A stretch of DNA of 56,827 nt, from positions 1 to 56,827 of the forward strand of contig JAJQGL010000012.1 of NCBI GenBank assembly GCA_021200535.1. The letters are read 5' to 3'. Source of the stretch: Clostridiaceae bacterium (GTDB lineage: Bacteria > Bacillota > Clostridia > Lachnospirales > Lachnospiraceae). Of this stretch, positions 15,850 through 25,415 are shown one piece after another (position 1 is the first letter of the stretch; each line of letters begins with the position of its first letter). A program made the position numbers and the translations under genes. The notes under the pieces are model-generated. The model had not been told where the DNA came from. It was given only the letters and a program-made list of their open reading frames with translations, and ran no database searches.

Positions 15850-17850
15850 ATGGATCATTTTAATGAATCGGCACGATTTGTTTTACATTCGGAATACAAA
15901 CCAACCGGAGATCAGCCGGAAGCCATCAAAGCTCTTGTAAATGGTTTCCGGGAGGGCAATCAATTCCAAACCCTTCTCGGTGTTACCGGTTCCGGAAAAA
16001 CTTTTACGATGGCGAATGTCATTGAGCAGTTAAACAGGCCTACCCTGGTTATTGCCCATAACAAAACACTGGCGGCACAGCTGTATGGTGAGTTTAAGGA
16101 ATTTTTCCCGGAGAATGCAGTGGAATATTTTGTGTCCTACTATGATTATTATCAGCCGGAGGCATACGTGCCTTCTTCGGATACTTATATCGAAAAAGAT
16201 TCTTCCGTAAACGATGAGATTGATAAGCTGCGCCATTCGGCAACGGCAGCGCTGACTGAGCGCAGGGATGTGATTATTGTGGCAAGCGTGTCCTGCATAT
16301 ATGGGTTAGGCAGCCCGATTGATTACCAGAATATGACAGTAAATCTGCGGCCGGGGATGGTAAAGGACCGGGATGATGTGATCAGGCGTCTGGTGGAAAT
16401 ACAGTATACGCGCAATGATATGGATTTTAAGAGAGGAACGTTTCGTGTCAGGGGGGATGTTCTGGAAATTTTTCCGGTTAACCAGTCAGATAAAGCAGTT
16501 CGGGTTGAATTTTTTGGGGATGAAGTGGACCGGATTACAGAAATAGACGTGCTGACCGGGCAGGTTAAAACAGAATTAGAGCATATTGTTGTTTTTCCGG
16601 CGTCACATTATGTAGTAGAGGCAGAAGCCATGGAGCGCGCGATTCGGGACATTGAGCTTGAATTGGAAGAGCGGGTGCGTGAATTTCAGAGTGAAGGGAA
16701 GCTGTTGGAGGCACAGCGGATTTCAGAGAGGACAAATTTTGATATTGAAATGATGCGGGAGACAGGCTTTTGTTCCGGAATTGAAAATTATTCCAGACAT
16801 TTGGCCGGCTTAAAGCCGGGAGAAACACCGAATACGCTGATGAATTATTTTTCGGATGATTTTTTGATTTTGATTGATGAGTCCCATATTACCATACCGC
16901 AGATCCGTGGAATGTATGCCGGTGACCGCTCGAGAAAGGAAACACTGGTGGAGTATGGCTTCCGGCTCCCTTCTGCGCTTGATAACAGACCGCTTAACTT
17001 TCAGGAATTTGAAGGATTTATAAATCAGATGCTTTTCGTTTCGGCAACGCCAAATGTATATGAAGATCAGCATGAGCTTGCCAGAGTGGAGCAGATTATC
17101 CGGCCTACCGGTCTGTTGGATCCGGAGATTGCTGTTCGTCCGGTGGAGGGGCAGATTGATGATCTGATCGGTGAGATCGGCAGAACGACAGAGGCGGGAA
17201 ACAAGGTAATGGTTTGTACCCTGACGAAAAAAATGGCAGAGGATTTGACCGATTATATGAAGGAAGTGGGGATTCGTGTGAAATATCTTCATTCTGACAT
17301 TGATACATTAGAACGTTCGGAGATCATTCGTGATATGCGCATGGATTTGTTTGATGTTTTGGTGGGAATCAATCTGCTTCGAGAGGGGCTGGATATTCCG
17401 GAAATTGCGCTGGTTGCAATATTGGATGCGGACAAGGAAGGATTTTTGCGCTCGGAAATTTCATTGATACAGACGGTGGGACGTGCGGCAAGGAATGCGG
17501 AAGGTCATGTTATCATGTATGCAGATACGATTACAGATTCCATGCGCAATGCGATTGAGGAAACAAACCGGCGCCGCGCCATTCAGATGAAGTACAACGA
17601 AGAGCATGGCATCACTCCGCAGACCATTAAAAAGGCTGTTCGGGAGGTAATGCGTATCTCGAAGAAGGTAGATGCGAAGGAATTTGATCTGGATAAAGAC
17701 CTGGAATCCATGAACCGGAAAGAGCTTGGCGTTGTATTGAAAAGCATACAGAAAAAGATGAATGCAGCAGCGGCAGATTTAAATTTTGAAGAGGCGGCTG
17801 TACTTCGCGACCAGATGATTGAGATAAAAAAACAGATGCAAAAGCTTTGA
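15850..17850 (+). CDS. uvrB: Excinuclease ABC subunit B
   Basis: The protein has 666 residues, the normal UvrB length. It receives damaged DNA from UvrA and, with UvrC, makes the incisions in nucleotide excision repair. Visible features are [11 protein letters not shown], the Walker A loop GVTGSGKTF, the beta-hairpin region [12 protein letters not shown], the Walker B DESH, helicase motifs SATPN and [10 protein letters not shown], and the C-terminal UVR domain ([20 protein letters not shown]) that binds UvrC. The start at 15850 has GGAGG seven bases before it; the in-frame ATG at 15823 does not. uvrA and uvrC are not next to it. Confidence 0.98.
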   Translation: MDHFNESARFVLHSEYKPTGDQPEAIKALVNGFREGNQFQTLLGVTGSGKTFTMANVIEQLNRPTLVIAHNKTLAAQLYGEFKEFFPENAVEYFVSYYDYYQPEAYVPSSDTYIEKDSSVNDEIDKLRHSATAALTERRDVIIVASVSCIYGLGSPIDYQNMTVNLRPGMVKDRDDVIRRLVEIQYTRNDMDFKRGTFRVRGDVLEIFPVNQSDKAVRVEFFGDEVDRITEIDVLTGQVKTELEHIVVFPASHYVVEAEAMERAIRDIELELEERVREFQSEGKLLEAQRISERTNFDIEMMRETGFCSGIENYSRHLAGLKPGETPNTLMNYFSDDFLILIDESHITIPQIRGMYAGDRSRKETLVEYGFRLPSALDNRPLNFQEFEGFINQMLFVSATPNVYEDQHELARVEQIIRPTGLLDPEIAVRPVEGQIDDLIGEIGRTTEAGNKVMVCTLTKKMAEDLTDYMKEVGIRVKYLHSDIDTLERSEIIRDMRMDLFDVLVGINLLREGLDIPEIALVAILDADKEGFLRSEISLIQTVGRAARNAEGHVIMYADTITDSMRNAIEETNRRRAIQMKYNEEHGITPQTIKKAVREVMRISKKVDAKEFDLDKDLESMNRKELGVVLKSIQKKMNAAAADLNFEEAAVLRDQMIEIKKQMQKL

Positions 17851-17886
17851 GTGCAATATTTTTTGTTTTACAGGAAGGGAAAGACG

Positions 17887-19899
17887 ATGAAGATAGGTGT
17901 TGACTATTATCCGGAGCAATGGGATGAGAAGCTTTGGGAAGAGGATGCAGACAAAATGAAAGAAGCGGGAATTGGGATTGTCCGCATGGCAGAGTTTGCG
18001 TGGAGCCGTCTGGAGCCGGAAGAGGGAGAGTATGATTTTAGCTGGCTTGACCGGGCGGTTCGTTTGTTTGAGGACAGAAAAATCGAAGTTTTTTTGTGTA
18101 CGCCTACAAATTGCCCTCCGCAGTGGATGTTTGAACGGTATCCGGAAATTATTCAGGTGGATAAAACCGGAAAGAGAATACCGATTGGCATCCGTGGGCA
18201 CCGCTGCCTGAACAGCCCGGTTTATCGGTCTTTCTGTCAGAAAATGATTGTAGAAATGGTATCCCGTTATAAGGACTATAAAGCAGTTATCGGTTATCAG
18301 ATTGACAATGAGCTGGAGGCGAACCACTGCTGCTGTCCGGTTTGTGCAGACAAATTCAGGAGCTATATTCAGGCGAAATATAAAACAATACATGCGGTGA
18401 ATCAGGCATATGGCAACACGGTATGGAGTGGGGAATATTCTGATTTTTCGCAGATTACTCCTCCCTTTGGCAAATTTCAGACATGGCTGAATCCTTCATA
18501 TATGCTTGATTTTCACCGCTATGCATCCGAGAGTACGGCTGACTATGTGAATTTTCAGCGGCAGTGTATCCATTCTATTGATCCGGATGCCTTGATTACA
18601 ACAAATAACTGGCTTTGTGAGAATATGCCGGATTTTTATGATCTGTTTGAACCGCTAGATTTTGTATCTTATGATAATTACCCGGCGGCGGTGCTGCCGG
18701 ATAACCCGGAAACCTTGTATTCGCATGCGTTTCATTTGGATTTAATGCGCGGAATTAAAAAAAAGAACTTTTGGATTATGGAGCAGCTCAGCGGAGGACT
18801 TGGAAGCTGGATGCCTATGTCGCCAATGCCAAAGCCGGGGATGATCAAAGGGTATTCTTTGCAGGCAATTGCGCATGGTGCGGATGCGGTCATACATTTT
18901 CGCTGGAGAACGGCGGTGTCTGGTGCAGAGATGTTTTGGCATGGTCTGTTGGATCATAGTAATGTGCCGGGGAGAAGATATCAGGAGTTTTGTGATTTGT
19001 GCCGGGAGGTGGAACAGCTTCAGGAGCTGTCTGGTTCCGTAGTTCAAAATAGCGTTGCGATTTTGTATTCTTCAGAGCAGGAATATGCGTTTAAAATACA
19101 GCCGCAGGTAGAGGGAATGGATTATTTTACACAGCTCAGGGCGTACCATGACGCATTTACTGCGCTGGGTATCGGCGTTGATATTGTGGACTGGCATAGC
19201 ACATTGGCAGAATACCGTGTTGTGGTTGCGCCAACTCTGCTGGTTACCGATTCGCAGATTATTTCACAGCTTCACAATTTTGTCCGTGAGGGCGGGCGGC
19301 TTATTCTGACAAATCGCAGCGGCGTAAAGGATATATACAATAAATGTATTATGGATCCGCTTCCAACCGTTTTTTCGGATTTGACGGGGGTAACCGTGAA
19401 GGAGTACAACCCGATTGGCACGCAGAAGCAGAAGATTGTGGCAGGGGAGCAGGGCGGATTTTTTGACAGGGAATCCGAATCCGGGGAAACTTTTTTTTGC
19501 ACGCTGTGGTGTGATATTTTAGATGCTGCAGATGCCAGTGTGCTGGCGCGATATGGGGAGGACTATTATAAGGGGGAGGCGGCGATTACAGAGCATGCCT
19601 GTGGGAAGGGTATGGTCTATTACGTCGGAACGGTATTAAACCGAAGCGGGATGCGTTCGCTTGCCGGGCATATAGCCCGACAGGCAGGGCTTTCGGTAAA
19701 AGAGGGGCTTCCGTTCGGTGTGGAACGGACGGTCCGCCAAAAGGATGGCAGGAAGTGGATTTTTTATTTTAACAATACCGACGCTGTAAAGCGCTTTTGT
19801 GTGGAGGAAAAGGGCACTTTACTGTTTGATGAAGAGCTTCCTGCAGATGGTGAGTTACTGACATTCCGGCCATTTGAAATGAAAATTATCCGGTCGTAG
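17887..19899 (+). CDS. GH42 beta-galactosidase
   Basis: The protein has 670 residues, the usual length of GH42 enzymes, which remove terminal beta-linked galactose in the cytoplasm. The start MKIGVDYYPEQWDEKLWEED is characteristic. The acid/base glutamate is E142 in GYQIDNELE and the nucleophile is E299 in FWIMEQLSGG. The cysteine cluster CCCPVC just after the acid/base suggests the structural zinc site of many GH42 proteins. No signal peptide. It starts 36 bases after uvrB with AGGAAGGG upstream. No galactoside transporter lies beside it; the sugar ABC genes at 36-40 kb are far away. Confidence 0.95.
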   Translation: MKIGVDYYPEQWDEKLWEEDADKMKEAGIGIVRMAEFAWSRLEPEEGEYDFSWLDRAVRLFEDRKIEVFLCTPTNCPPQWMFERYPEIIQVDKTGKRIPIGIRGHRCLNSPVYRSFCQKMIVEMVSRYKDYKAVIGYQIDNELEANHCCCPVCADKFRSYIQAKYKTIHAVNQAYGNTVWSGEYSDFSQITPPFGKFQTWLNPSYMLDFHRYASESTADYVNFQRQCIHSIDPDALITTNNWLCENMPDFYDLFEPLDFVSYDNYPAAVLPDNPETLYSHAFHLDLMRGIKKKNFWIMEQLSGGLGSWMPMSPMPKPGMIKGYSLQAIAHGADAVIHFRWRTAVSGAEMFWHGLLDHSNVPGRRYQEFCDLCREVEQLQELSGSVVQNSVAILYSSEQEYAFKIQPQVEGMDYFTQLRAYHDAFTALGIGVDIVDWHSTLAEYRVVVAPTLLVTDSQIISQLHNFVREGGRLILTNRSGVKDIYNKCIMDPLPTVFSDLTGVTVKEYNPIGTQKQKIVAGEQGGFFDRESESGETFFCTLWCDILDAADASVLARYGEDYYKGEAAITEHACGKGMVYYVGTVLNRSGMRSLAGHIARQAGLSVKEGLPFGVERTVRQKDGRKWIFYFNNTDAVKRFCVEEKGTLLFDEELPADGELLTFRPFEMKIIRS

Positions 19900-19950
19900 C
19901 CGTTTTGCCCTGCCGGCCTTTGTCTAAGGCGATTTCATGTTGCAAAACGG
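19900..19950 (+). repeat. Inverted repeat after the GH42 gene
   Basis: CCGTTTTGC at 19900-19908 and GCAAAACGG at 19942-19950 form a 9-bp stem that encloses a second small stem (GCCTT/AAGGC). It starts right after the GH42 stop codon. There is no T-run, so it is a weak terminator at best or a transcript-end hairpin. Confidence 0.45.
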
Positions 19951-19992
19951 ATAGGGGAGGAGTATAATTGAAAAAAATGGAAGGTGGCGGAT

Positions 19993-20346
19993 ATGATGGT
20001 AAACAGTATTGCTAATACAGGGCAAATAAAAAATATTTATTATTATGCAAATACGCATTATAATCAGGTGCATACGTCCGCTGTCACACCGGTATCAGGC
20101 GTTTCATCGCTTTTTTCTGTGGCAGATCAGGAAGATCGCCTGCATGCAGCAGTTTTTTATCAGAATGATTCTGATAAGGCCTTTCTTCAGGACAATGCAG
20201 TTGCAGCAAAGGAAAAGGCAGAGCTGACGACAGCATATGAGGATCAGATTGTGGTCCGCTACGATCAAAGCAATCCGTATGAGGCGGCCAGAATGTCGAT
20301 GGAGGGTTCTGTGTTATCAGGGATGTATGTCGATTTACTTGCGTAG
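19993..20346 (+). CDS. Small hypothetical protein
   Basis: The protein has 117 residues and no recognised domain. The N-terminus (MMVNSIANTGQIKNIYYYANTHYNQV) is polar and rich in Asn and Tyr. The C-terminus (NPYEAARMSMEGSVLSGMYVDLLA) looks like a short amphipathic helix. AAGGTGGCGG ends just before the start; the ATGs at 19993 and 19996 are both possible. The style (Asn-rich start, no signal peptide) is like the FlxA-like and other small helical proteins of this genome, which may hint at a flagellar or export role, but that is speculative. Confidence 0.6.
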   Translation: MMVNSIANTGQIKNIYYYANTHYNQVHTSAVTPVSGVSSLFSVADQEDRLHAAVFYQNDSDKAFLQDNAVAAKEKAELTTAYEDQIVVRYDQSNPYEAARMSMEGSVLSGMYVDLLA

Positions 20347-20378
20347 CAATTTGAGATAGCACAAAAAGGATTTCAAAT

Positions 20379-20756
20379 ATGAAATGGTGGAAACGTTTAA
20401 TTTTTTCGGTCATTAGTTTAATATTGGGATTTGTTTCACTTGATTATTTAATATATGCATTTCGGCTTCTGACCGGCACACAAAATGCTGCAGGGGAGTA
20501 TCATATTGAGGAAAATGTGCTGTGGCAGCTTTTGGGGGCAGGGCTTTTTATTCTCTGGTTTGTTATATTGGCGTTTTATTATTATCTTTTAAGGAGATCG
20601 TCAAACCGTATTGACTGGATTGAACGCGATCGGAAAACAGGAGAGGAACGGGTCAGAAGAAAGTGGTTTGACATCATGTTTCAGGCAGCGCTTTTGCTTA
20701 CCGGAATTTTTCTCAGATGGTGTTATTTAATGTTTATTTATTTTCCGGAATGTTGA
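20379..20756 (+). CDS. Small integral membrane protein, unknown function
   Basis: The protein has 125 residues with three likely membrane segments (about 8-30, 49-70 and 98-121). A charged cytoplasmic loop between the second and third (SSNRIDWIERDRKTGEERVRR) puts positive charge inside. No family recognised. AAAGGA lies nine bases before the ATG. It follows the previous small gene by 32 bases and ends at a strong terminator, so the two are probably one transcript. Confidence 0.65.
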   Translation: MKWWKRLIFSVISLILGFVSLDYLIYAFRLLTGTQNAAGEYHIEENVLWQLLGAGLFILWFVILAFYYYLLRRSSNRIDWIERDRKTGEERVRRKWFDIMFQAALLLTGIFLRWCYLMFIYFPEC

Positions 20757-20778
20757 TATCAGGAAACAGGCATTGAAA

Positions 20779-20806
20779 AAGAAGCTGTGCGGACAGCTTC
20801 TTTTTT
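20779..20806 (+). terminator. Rho-independent terminator
   Basis: AAGAAGCTGT at 20779-20788 and ACAGCTTCTT at 20793-20802 form a 10-bp stem with a GCGG loop, followed by T residues. A-residues on the other side allow it to serve the convergent HD-GYP gene as well. Confidence 0.92.
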
Positions 20807-20860
20807 GGGTGGTGCGTATGTATTTTATACATGTAAAAATACACGATAAACATAAAAAGC

Positions 20861-22003
20861 TTAAATTAGAGCTTCAATATCGATGCTAAAGTCTCTGGAA
20901 AGGTCATAGGTTTTTGTGTCTGTAATTACGACTGGTCTGGAAAGCAGATTTTGGTTCAGCAAAACAACCTTTCCTTTTTCACCGTTTGAAAGAAGCACAT
21001 CTGTATTGACATATGCTTCGATTGTTCGTTTCATAAACAGGTACAGGAGACTTGGCTCATATAATTCCTGTTCTCTCTCGAAAGTAGCAATCACCTTAAA
21101 CGGACAGATGCCTTTCCGGTATATCCGGTTTGACGTCATTGCGTCATATACATCGGCGATTGCAACGACTGAAGAAAAGTTACTGATTTCCGGACCGGTC
21201 AGATGGCGCGGGTAACCGCTTCCATCATAGCGTTCATGATGCTGCAGCGCAGCCAGCTTGATTCGGTTATCTAAATCTTTGGAGCGTAGAATATCATAGC
21301 CGAGCTTTGGGTGGGAACGAATCTGTTCAAATTCAGCATCTGTTAATTTACCTGGTTTTGAAATCACTTCAGGCGGAATTTTTAATTTTCCGATGTCATG
21401 CAACAGTCCGGACAATACCAAAACATTCAATTCATCCTTTTCCAATCCAAGCCATGTTCCAATTACGCTGCAGATTAGTGCGACATTCATGGAATGCATA
21501 TAGGTCATATCGTCAAAGCCGCGCAGACATTGCAGCATATCAAAAAGATGAAGTGAATTTCTGGTTCGCGATAATATGTTATCAACATCTGTAAGCATTG
21601 AATCGATTACTTCAGTACTGTTTTTAATAACAATATCATTAAGCTGTCCTTTAAATCGTTCTACAGATGTAGTGAAATTGTTTTTAAATTCAATAAACTG
21701 TTCTGTCTGTTGGATACGTTCAAAATAAGTAGAATCATTTTGGTTTAAATCAGAGTTGGCTGTATCCTGTGTATTTGCGGCTGGCTCAGTTTCTGCAGAG
21801 GCGGTTTCAGATGCCTGCGCATCGGTTTCCTCTGGTATATAGACTTTTACTGAGCGAATGGCATAATACTTTAATTTGTCGATAATATCCGGCGTAAGTG
21901 TTGTATGGCTTTGGATTACCAAATGGTTGGTAAAGGTATAAGCTGCTTCGGATACCACCATACCAGGCTGCAAATTTGCTGTAAGAATTTTTTTAGTTTT
22001 CAT
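20861..22003 (-). CDS. HD-GYP domain protein (probable c-di-GMP phosphodiesterase)
   Basis: The protein has 380 residues. An N-terminal domain of about 60 residues (LQPGMVVSEAAYTF, the DUF3391-like start) is followed by an acidic, Gln/Thr/Ala-rich linker (61-95) and then the HD-GYP domain. The metal ligands are seen in YMHSMNVALI, LHDIGK (202-206), RSHPKLGYDIL, and HHERYDGSGYP (255-265), which includes the GYP motif. The family hydrolyses cyclic di-GMP to GMP or pGpG. There is no receiver or membrane domain, so it is probably cytoplasmic. A short C-terminal tail of about 45 residues after the HD-GYP domain resembles a beta-rich PilZ-like end but is not convincing. Confidence 0.93.
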   Translation of the reverse strand: MKTKKILTANLQPGMVVSEAAYTFTNHLVIQSHTTLTPDIIDKLKYYAIRSVKVYIPEETDAQASETASAETEPAANTQDTANSDLNQNDSTYFERIQQTEQFIEFKNNFTTSVERFKGQLNDIVIKNSTEVIDSMLTDVDNILSRTRNSLHLFDMLQCLRGFDDMTYMHSMNVALICSVIGTWLGLEKDELNVLVLSGLLHDIGKLKIPPEVISKPGKLTDAEFEQIRSHPKLGYDILRSKDLDNRIKLAALQHHERYDGSGYPRHLTGPEISNFSSVVAIADVYDAMTSNRIYRKGICPFKVIATFEREQELYEPSLLYLFMKRTIEAYVNTDVLLSNGEKGKVVLLNQNLLSRPVVITDTKTYDLSRDFSIDIEALI

Positions 22004-22071
22004 TTTGCTCTCTTCTGCTCCCTTCTGTTTTTGTATCTCGGTATAAACTGTTTTTTGATTTATTTTTGTTG

Positions 22072-22146
22072 CTATTCACAGTGATTTTGCTGTGTCGGAC
22101 AGATTGCTGGGCGTTTCCCGGCATGTCGGTGGATGATTGTGAATAG
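22072..22146. repeat. 75-bp palindromic element upstream of the HD-GYP gene
   Basis: CTATTCACA at 22072-22080 and TGTGAATAG at 22138-22146 form a perfect outer stem. Inside, GACA/TGTC and GCTGGG/CCCGGC (one wobble) form a second stem. It lies 69 bases before the HD-GYP start, which would make it part of that gene's leader or promoter region. The form suggests a dispersed palindromic repeat or a structured leader. Confidence 0.5.
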
Positions 22147-22258
22147 TAATTTATTTGTCGATTCTTCTAAAGAACATGTTTTACAATGGAGGATAATGTG
22201 AAAAATGAGCATTAGAGCATTATTGGAAATCACCCCCATAAAATACACTATACAATAT

Positions 22259-22360
22259 TTATTTTAGCACTTCATCCAGCTTCTGGCAAGCATGTTCTGT
22301 GTTCCGGTTTCTGATGCCCTCGCAGCTGTAAACAGTAACGGAAAAACACACTAATGCCAT
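22259..22360 (-). other. Short open frame, possible gene remnant
   Basis: A 33-codon minus-strand frame ends KLDEVLK and contains VYSCEGIRNRNTEHACQ, which reads more like protein than random sequence. There is no ribosome binding site and a stop lies just upstream. It lies in the 485-base gap between the HD-GYP and LacI genes and may be the C-terminal remnant of a lost gene. Confidence 0.2.
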
Positions 22361-22458
22361 TGACAAAGTGGGAATAGTGATTTACACTGAAAATTAATTA
22401 TTAACGAAACGCTGCACCAGATATATAAGGCATGCATTGGATATAAGGCATGCCTTGG
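22360..22458 (+). promoter_or_regulatory. Promoter and direct repeats before the LacI-type gene
   Basis: TTGACA at 22360-22365, 17 bases, TACACT at 22383-22388. Downstream lie two 18-bp direct repeats, 22423-22440 and 22441-22458, which differ at one base. The second contains the perfect palindrome AAGGCATGCCTT (22445-22456). The site just after the promoter suits autorepression. Confidence 0.5.
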
Positions 22459-22488
22459 ATGTGAGGGATACAGAAGGAGAGACGGGAT

Positions 22489-23574
22489 ATGTCAATTAAA
22501 AAAATTGCAGAGCAGGTGGGGGTGTCGGCAGCTACTGTTTCCAGAGTTTTGAATAACCCGGAGTATCGTTGTTCTGTTCCTGATCTGCGGGATAAAATAT
22601 GGGAGGCTGCGATAGCGCAGAATTATGTGCCGAACGAAGCAGCAAGAAATCTGAAAATGGGAATTACACCGGAAAACGGGCAGACATATTACATTAATGT
22701 TCTTATGACACGAATGGATGCATCTCAGTCAGACCCGTTTTTTACAGAAGTTTTGCGGGTGGTGGAAAGTGAAATACATAAGAAGCTTTGCATTTTATCC
22801 AAAGTATGGTATATGCCGTTTTTTTCAAATGACCGCAAATGCAGGACTATAGACCTGGATCAGAGAATCCGTGAGATGTATGAGGAGACGGGAGGCAAAA
22901 ATGATGGTTTGGTCATCATAGGGAAATGTAATCAGAAGGCCTTAAAAAAGCTGAATGCCATTTATAAAAACGTGGTTTCAATAAACCGTAATTCTACCAA
23001 TTATGAAGTGGATGAAGTCCTTTGCGATGGGAAAAAAATTGCATCCATGGCAATCGAACACTTGATTATGCTGGGGCACCGCAGGATTGGTTATGTAGGT
23101 GAAAAGCATGATGAAGCGAGGTATAACGGATATCTGGAGACGCTTGGAAAACATGAAATTAATCTGGAACCGGATTATGTTTTTGAGACAAAACAGACAG
23201 AGGCAGAAGGCTTTGAGTGCATGGAGAAATTGCTGCAGTCTGAGAATTGTCCGACAGGAATTTATTGTGCAAATGACATTACGGCGGTGGGAATGCTGAA
23301 ATGTCTGGATAAATTTAAAAGCCGGTATTATATGCCGTCCATCATTTCCAGTGATGACATTGAACAGGCACAAAATACCCGGCCTATGCTCACTACAGTG
23401 CGGCTTCCAAAGGATGAAATGGGAAAGTTTGCGATGTATCTTTTACTGGATCGCATACAGGGCGGACATAAGGGGGTAGTGAGGACGGAGATGGAGGGAA
23501 AATTGATGATACGAAACAGCTGTGCCCCGGCAGAAGAATGCATTCACCCCATCAGAGGAAAGAAGCCGCATTAA
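22489..23574 (+). CDS. LacI-family transcriptional regulator
   Basis: The protein has 361 residues. The helix-turn-helix and hinge are clear (MSIKKIAEQVGVSAATVSRVLNN; NEAARNLKMG), followed by a periplasmic-binding-protein-like sensor domain with HLIMLGHRRIGYVGEK and IYCANDITAVGML. It resembles regulators of galactoside or other sugar use in clostridia, but the effector is not visible. The nearest sugar genes in the same direction are the GH42 gene 2.6 kb upstream; a radical SAM gene follows by 87 bases. Confidence 0.93.
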   Translation: MSIKKIAEQVGVSAATVSRVLNNPEYRCSVPDLRDKIWEAAIAQNYVPNEAARNLKMGITPENGQTYYINVLMTRMDASQSDPFFTEVLRVVESEIHKKLCILSKVWYMPFFSNDRKCRTIDLDQRIREMYEETGGKNDGLVIIGKCNQKALKKLNAIYKNVVSINRNSTNYEVDEVLCDGKKIASMAIEHLIMLGHRRIGYVGEKHDEARYNGYLETLGKHEINLEPDYVFETKQTEAEGFECMEKLLQSENCPTGIYCANDITAVGMLKCLDKFKSRYYMPSIISSDDIEQAQNTRPMLTTVRLPKDEMGKFAMYLLLDRIQGGHKGVVRTEMEGKLMIRNSCAPAEECIHPIRGKKPH

Positions 23575-23661
23575 GCGGGGATGAACGCTGTGCTAGAGTA
23601 TCGGGGTGAGAAAGAGACGCGTTATGGCTAAAAAAGAAAAAGGATACAGGGAGGTTTATTT

Positions 23662-24789
23662 ATGTCTGCAGCAAGTATACTAATCAAACCAGCTTCTGCT
23701 AATTGTAATATGGATTGTAAATATTGTTTTTACAAATGTCTGAGCAGCCAGCGGACAGAATACAGCAAAGGGTTTATGTCGGAGGAAACGTTAGAAATGC
23801 TTGTAATGCAGGCGATAGATTATGCGGAAGGCTCTCTGACATTCGCCTTTCAGGGAGGAGAACCAACACTTTGCGGTATTGATTTTTATAGAAGGGCTGT
23901 TGAGCTGGAAAAGAAATATAATAAGAAAAATTTAATAATAGCCAATACATTGCAGACGAATGGTCTGCTTATCGATGAGGAATGGGCAAAGTTTTTCTCG
24001 GAAAATCATTTTTTGGTTGGGCTGTCATTGGACGGCCCGAGAAAGGTTCATGACAAATATCGGACGGGAATTGATGGCACAGGTACTTTTTATTCTATTA
24101 TGCATACAACTGAATTGTTTGACCGGTATCATGTGGATTATAATATCTTAAGCGTGGTAACGGACGAGGCGGCAAAGAGGGCTTCGTATATTTACAATTT
24201 TTTTCGAAAACGGGGATTTTCTTTCTTACAGTTTATTCCTTGCATGGATGAAAAGTCACGCTACGCACAGGGGGAGAAAACGGTCTTTTCCGTGACGCCG
24301 GAGCAGTATGGAAGCTTTTTGTGCCAGCTGTTTGATTTGTGGTATGAGGATTATTGCCAGGGGGCAGATATAGAGATCCGTATGTTTTCTAATCTAGCCC
24401 AAATGGCAGCAGGATATCCTGCAGAAGAATGCGGAATGAATGGTCGGTGTACCTGTTATTTTGTAGTAGAGGGAGATGGGAGCGTCTATCCTTGTGATTT
24501 TTATTGTACGGATACGTGGAAGCTGGGGATGGTAGAAAATTCATTCCAGACGCTGGCCCAATCTGTAAAAGCGAAGCAATTTGTGGAAGAATCACTCTGT
24601 CAGCATGAAAAATGCACGCATTGTCCTTACTTTTCTTTGTGCAGGGGCGGCTGCAGGAGATGGAGGGAGCAGTCGGACCAGGGAAAACCGGGTTTAAATG
24701 AGTTGTGTCCTGCGTATGAAATGTTTTTTGGTTATGCCGGTGACCGAATCAATAAACTGGGGGAACTGATCAAACGCCGCTATCGTTAG
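23662..24789 (+). CDS. Anaerobic sulfatase-maturase-type radical SAM/SPASM protein
   Basis: The protein has 375 residues. The radical SAM cluster motif is CNMDCKYC (C15, C19, C22). The SPASM half has cysteines in CGMNGRCTC, YPCDFYC, CTHCPYFSLC and RGGCRRW, enough for two extra [4Fe-4S] clusters. This is the anSME arrangement. Family members oxidise an active-site Ser or Cys of a sulfatase to formylglycine, and relatives modify small peptides. No sulfatase and no short precursor peptide lies next to it, so the substrate is open. GGGAGG lies nine bases before the ATG. It may share a transcript with the LacI-type gene. Confidence 0.9.
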   Translation: MSAASILIKPASANCNMDCKYCFYKCLSSQRTEYSKGFMSEETLEMLVMQAIDYAEGSLTFAFQGGEPTLCGIDFYRRAVELEKKYNKKNLIIANTLQTNGLLIDEEWAKFFSENHFLVGLSLDGPRKVHDKYRTGIDGTGTFYSIMHTTELFDRYHVDYNILSVVTDEAAKRASYIYNFFRKRGFSFLQFIPCMDEKSRYAQGEKTVFSVTPEQYGSFLCQLFDLWYEDYCQGADIEIRMFSNLAQMAAGYPAEECGMNGRCTCYFVVEGDGSVYPCDFYCTDTWKLGMVENSFQTLAQSVKAKQFVEESLCQHEKCTHCPYFSLCRGGCRRWREQSDQGKPGLNELCPAYEMFFGYAGDRINKLGELIKRRYR

Positions 24790-24824
24790 AGAAGGAATCG
24801 TAAGAGAAGGAAGGCAGAAAAAAC

Positions 24825-24853
24825 TTGACAATGTAAAAAAAACATAATATAAT
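24825..24853 (+). promoter_or_regulatory. Strong promoter of rplM-rpsI
   Basis: TTGACA at 24825-24830, 17 bases, TATAAT at 24848-24853: consensus at both hexamers, as expected for ribosomal protein genes. Confidence 0.92.
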
Positions 24854-24859
24854 CAGAAA

Positions 24860-24945
24860 ATGTGGCGTGTGAAAGCTGACCATAGCCCCGGTATAAGCAA
24901 TCAGACGCAGTTAGTTTGAAATTTATATACGATAGTAAGTTAGGA
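24860..24945 (+). ncRNA. rplM 5' leader, possible L13 autoregulatory leader
   Basis: About 90 bases of leader separate the promoter from the rplM ribosome binding site. The segment with GTGGCGTGTGAAAGCTGACC and ATAGCCCC has the place and look of the L13 leader described in Bacillota, where L13 binds its own mRNA. I could not confirm the fold by covariance. Confidence 0.4.
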
Positions 24946-24954
24946 GGTACTGGG

Positions 24955-25395
24955 ATGAAAAGTTTTATGGCTAGCCCATCCACGATTGAAAGAAAATGGT
25001 ATGTTGTTGATGCAACCGGTCATACATTAGGACGTCTTGCATCAGAAGTGGCGAATGTATTAAGAGGCAAAAACAAGCCTACTTATACACCGCATATTGA
25101 TACAGGTGATAATGTTATCATTGTAAACGCTGATAAGATTAAAGTTACTGGTAAGAAATTAGATCAGAAAATTTATTACAGTCATTCCGATTATGTTGGT
25201 GGAATGAAAGAGACAAAACTCAAAGATATGCTCGCAAAGAAGCCGGAGTATGTTATCAATCATGCAGTAAAAGGAATGCTTCCAAAGGGTCCGCTGGGAC
25301 GCCAGATGTTGAGAAAGCTTCATGTATATGCAGGCGCAGAGCATGCTCATGCAGCGCAGAAGCCGGAAGTGTTGGAAATTAAAGAAAGAGCATAA
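24955..25395 (+). CDS. rplM: Large subunit ribosomal protein L13 (uL13)
   Basis: The protein has 146 residues, the usual length. [48 protein letters not shown] and [13 protein letters not shown] are diagnostic for L13. It binds 23S rRNA early in 50S assembly. The start at 24955 is preceded by AGGAGG; an in-frame ATG at 24916 lies in the leader. rpsI follows 20 bases downstream, the standard L13-S9 operon. Confidence 0.98.
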   Translation: MKSFMASPSTIERKWYVVDATGHTLGRLASEVANVLRGKNKPTYTPHIDTGDNVIIVNADKIKVTGKKLDQKIYYSHSDYVGGMKETKLKDMLAKKPEYVINHAVKGMLPKGPLGRQMLRKLHVYAGAEHAHAAQKPEVLEIKERA

Positions 25396-25415
25396 GCTGA
25401 GAGGAGGAAGAAAAA

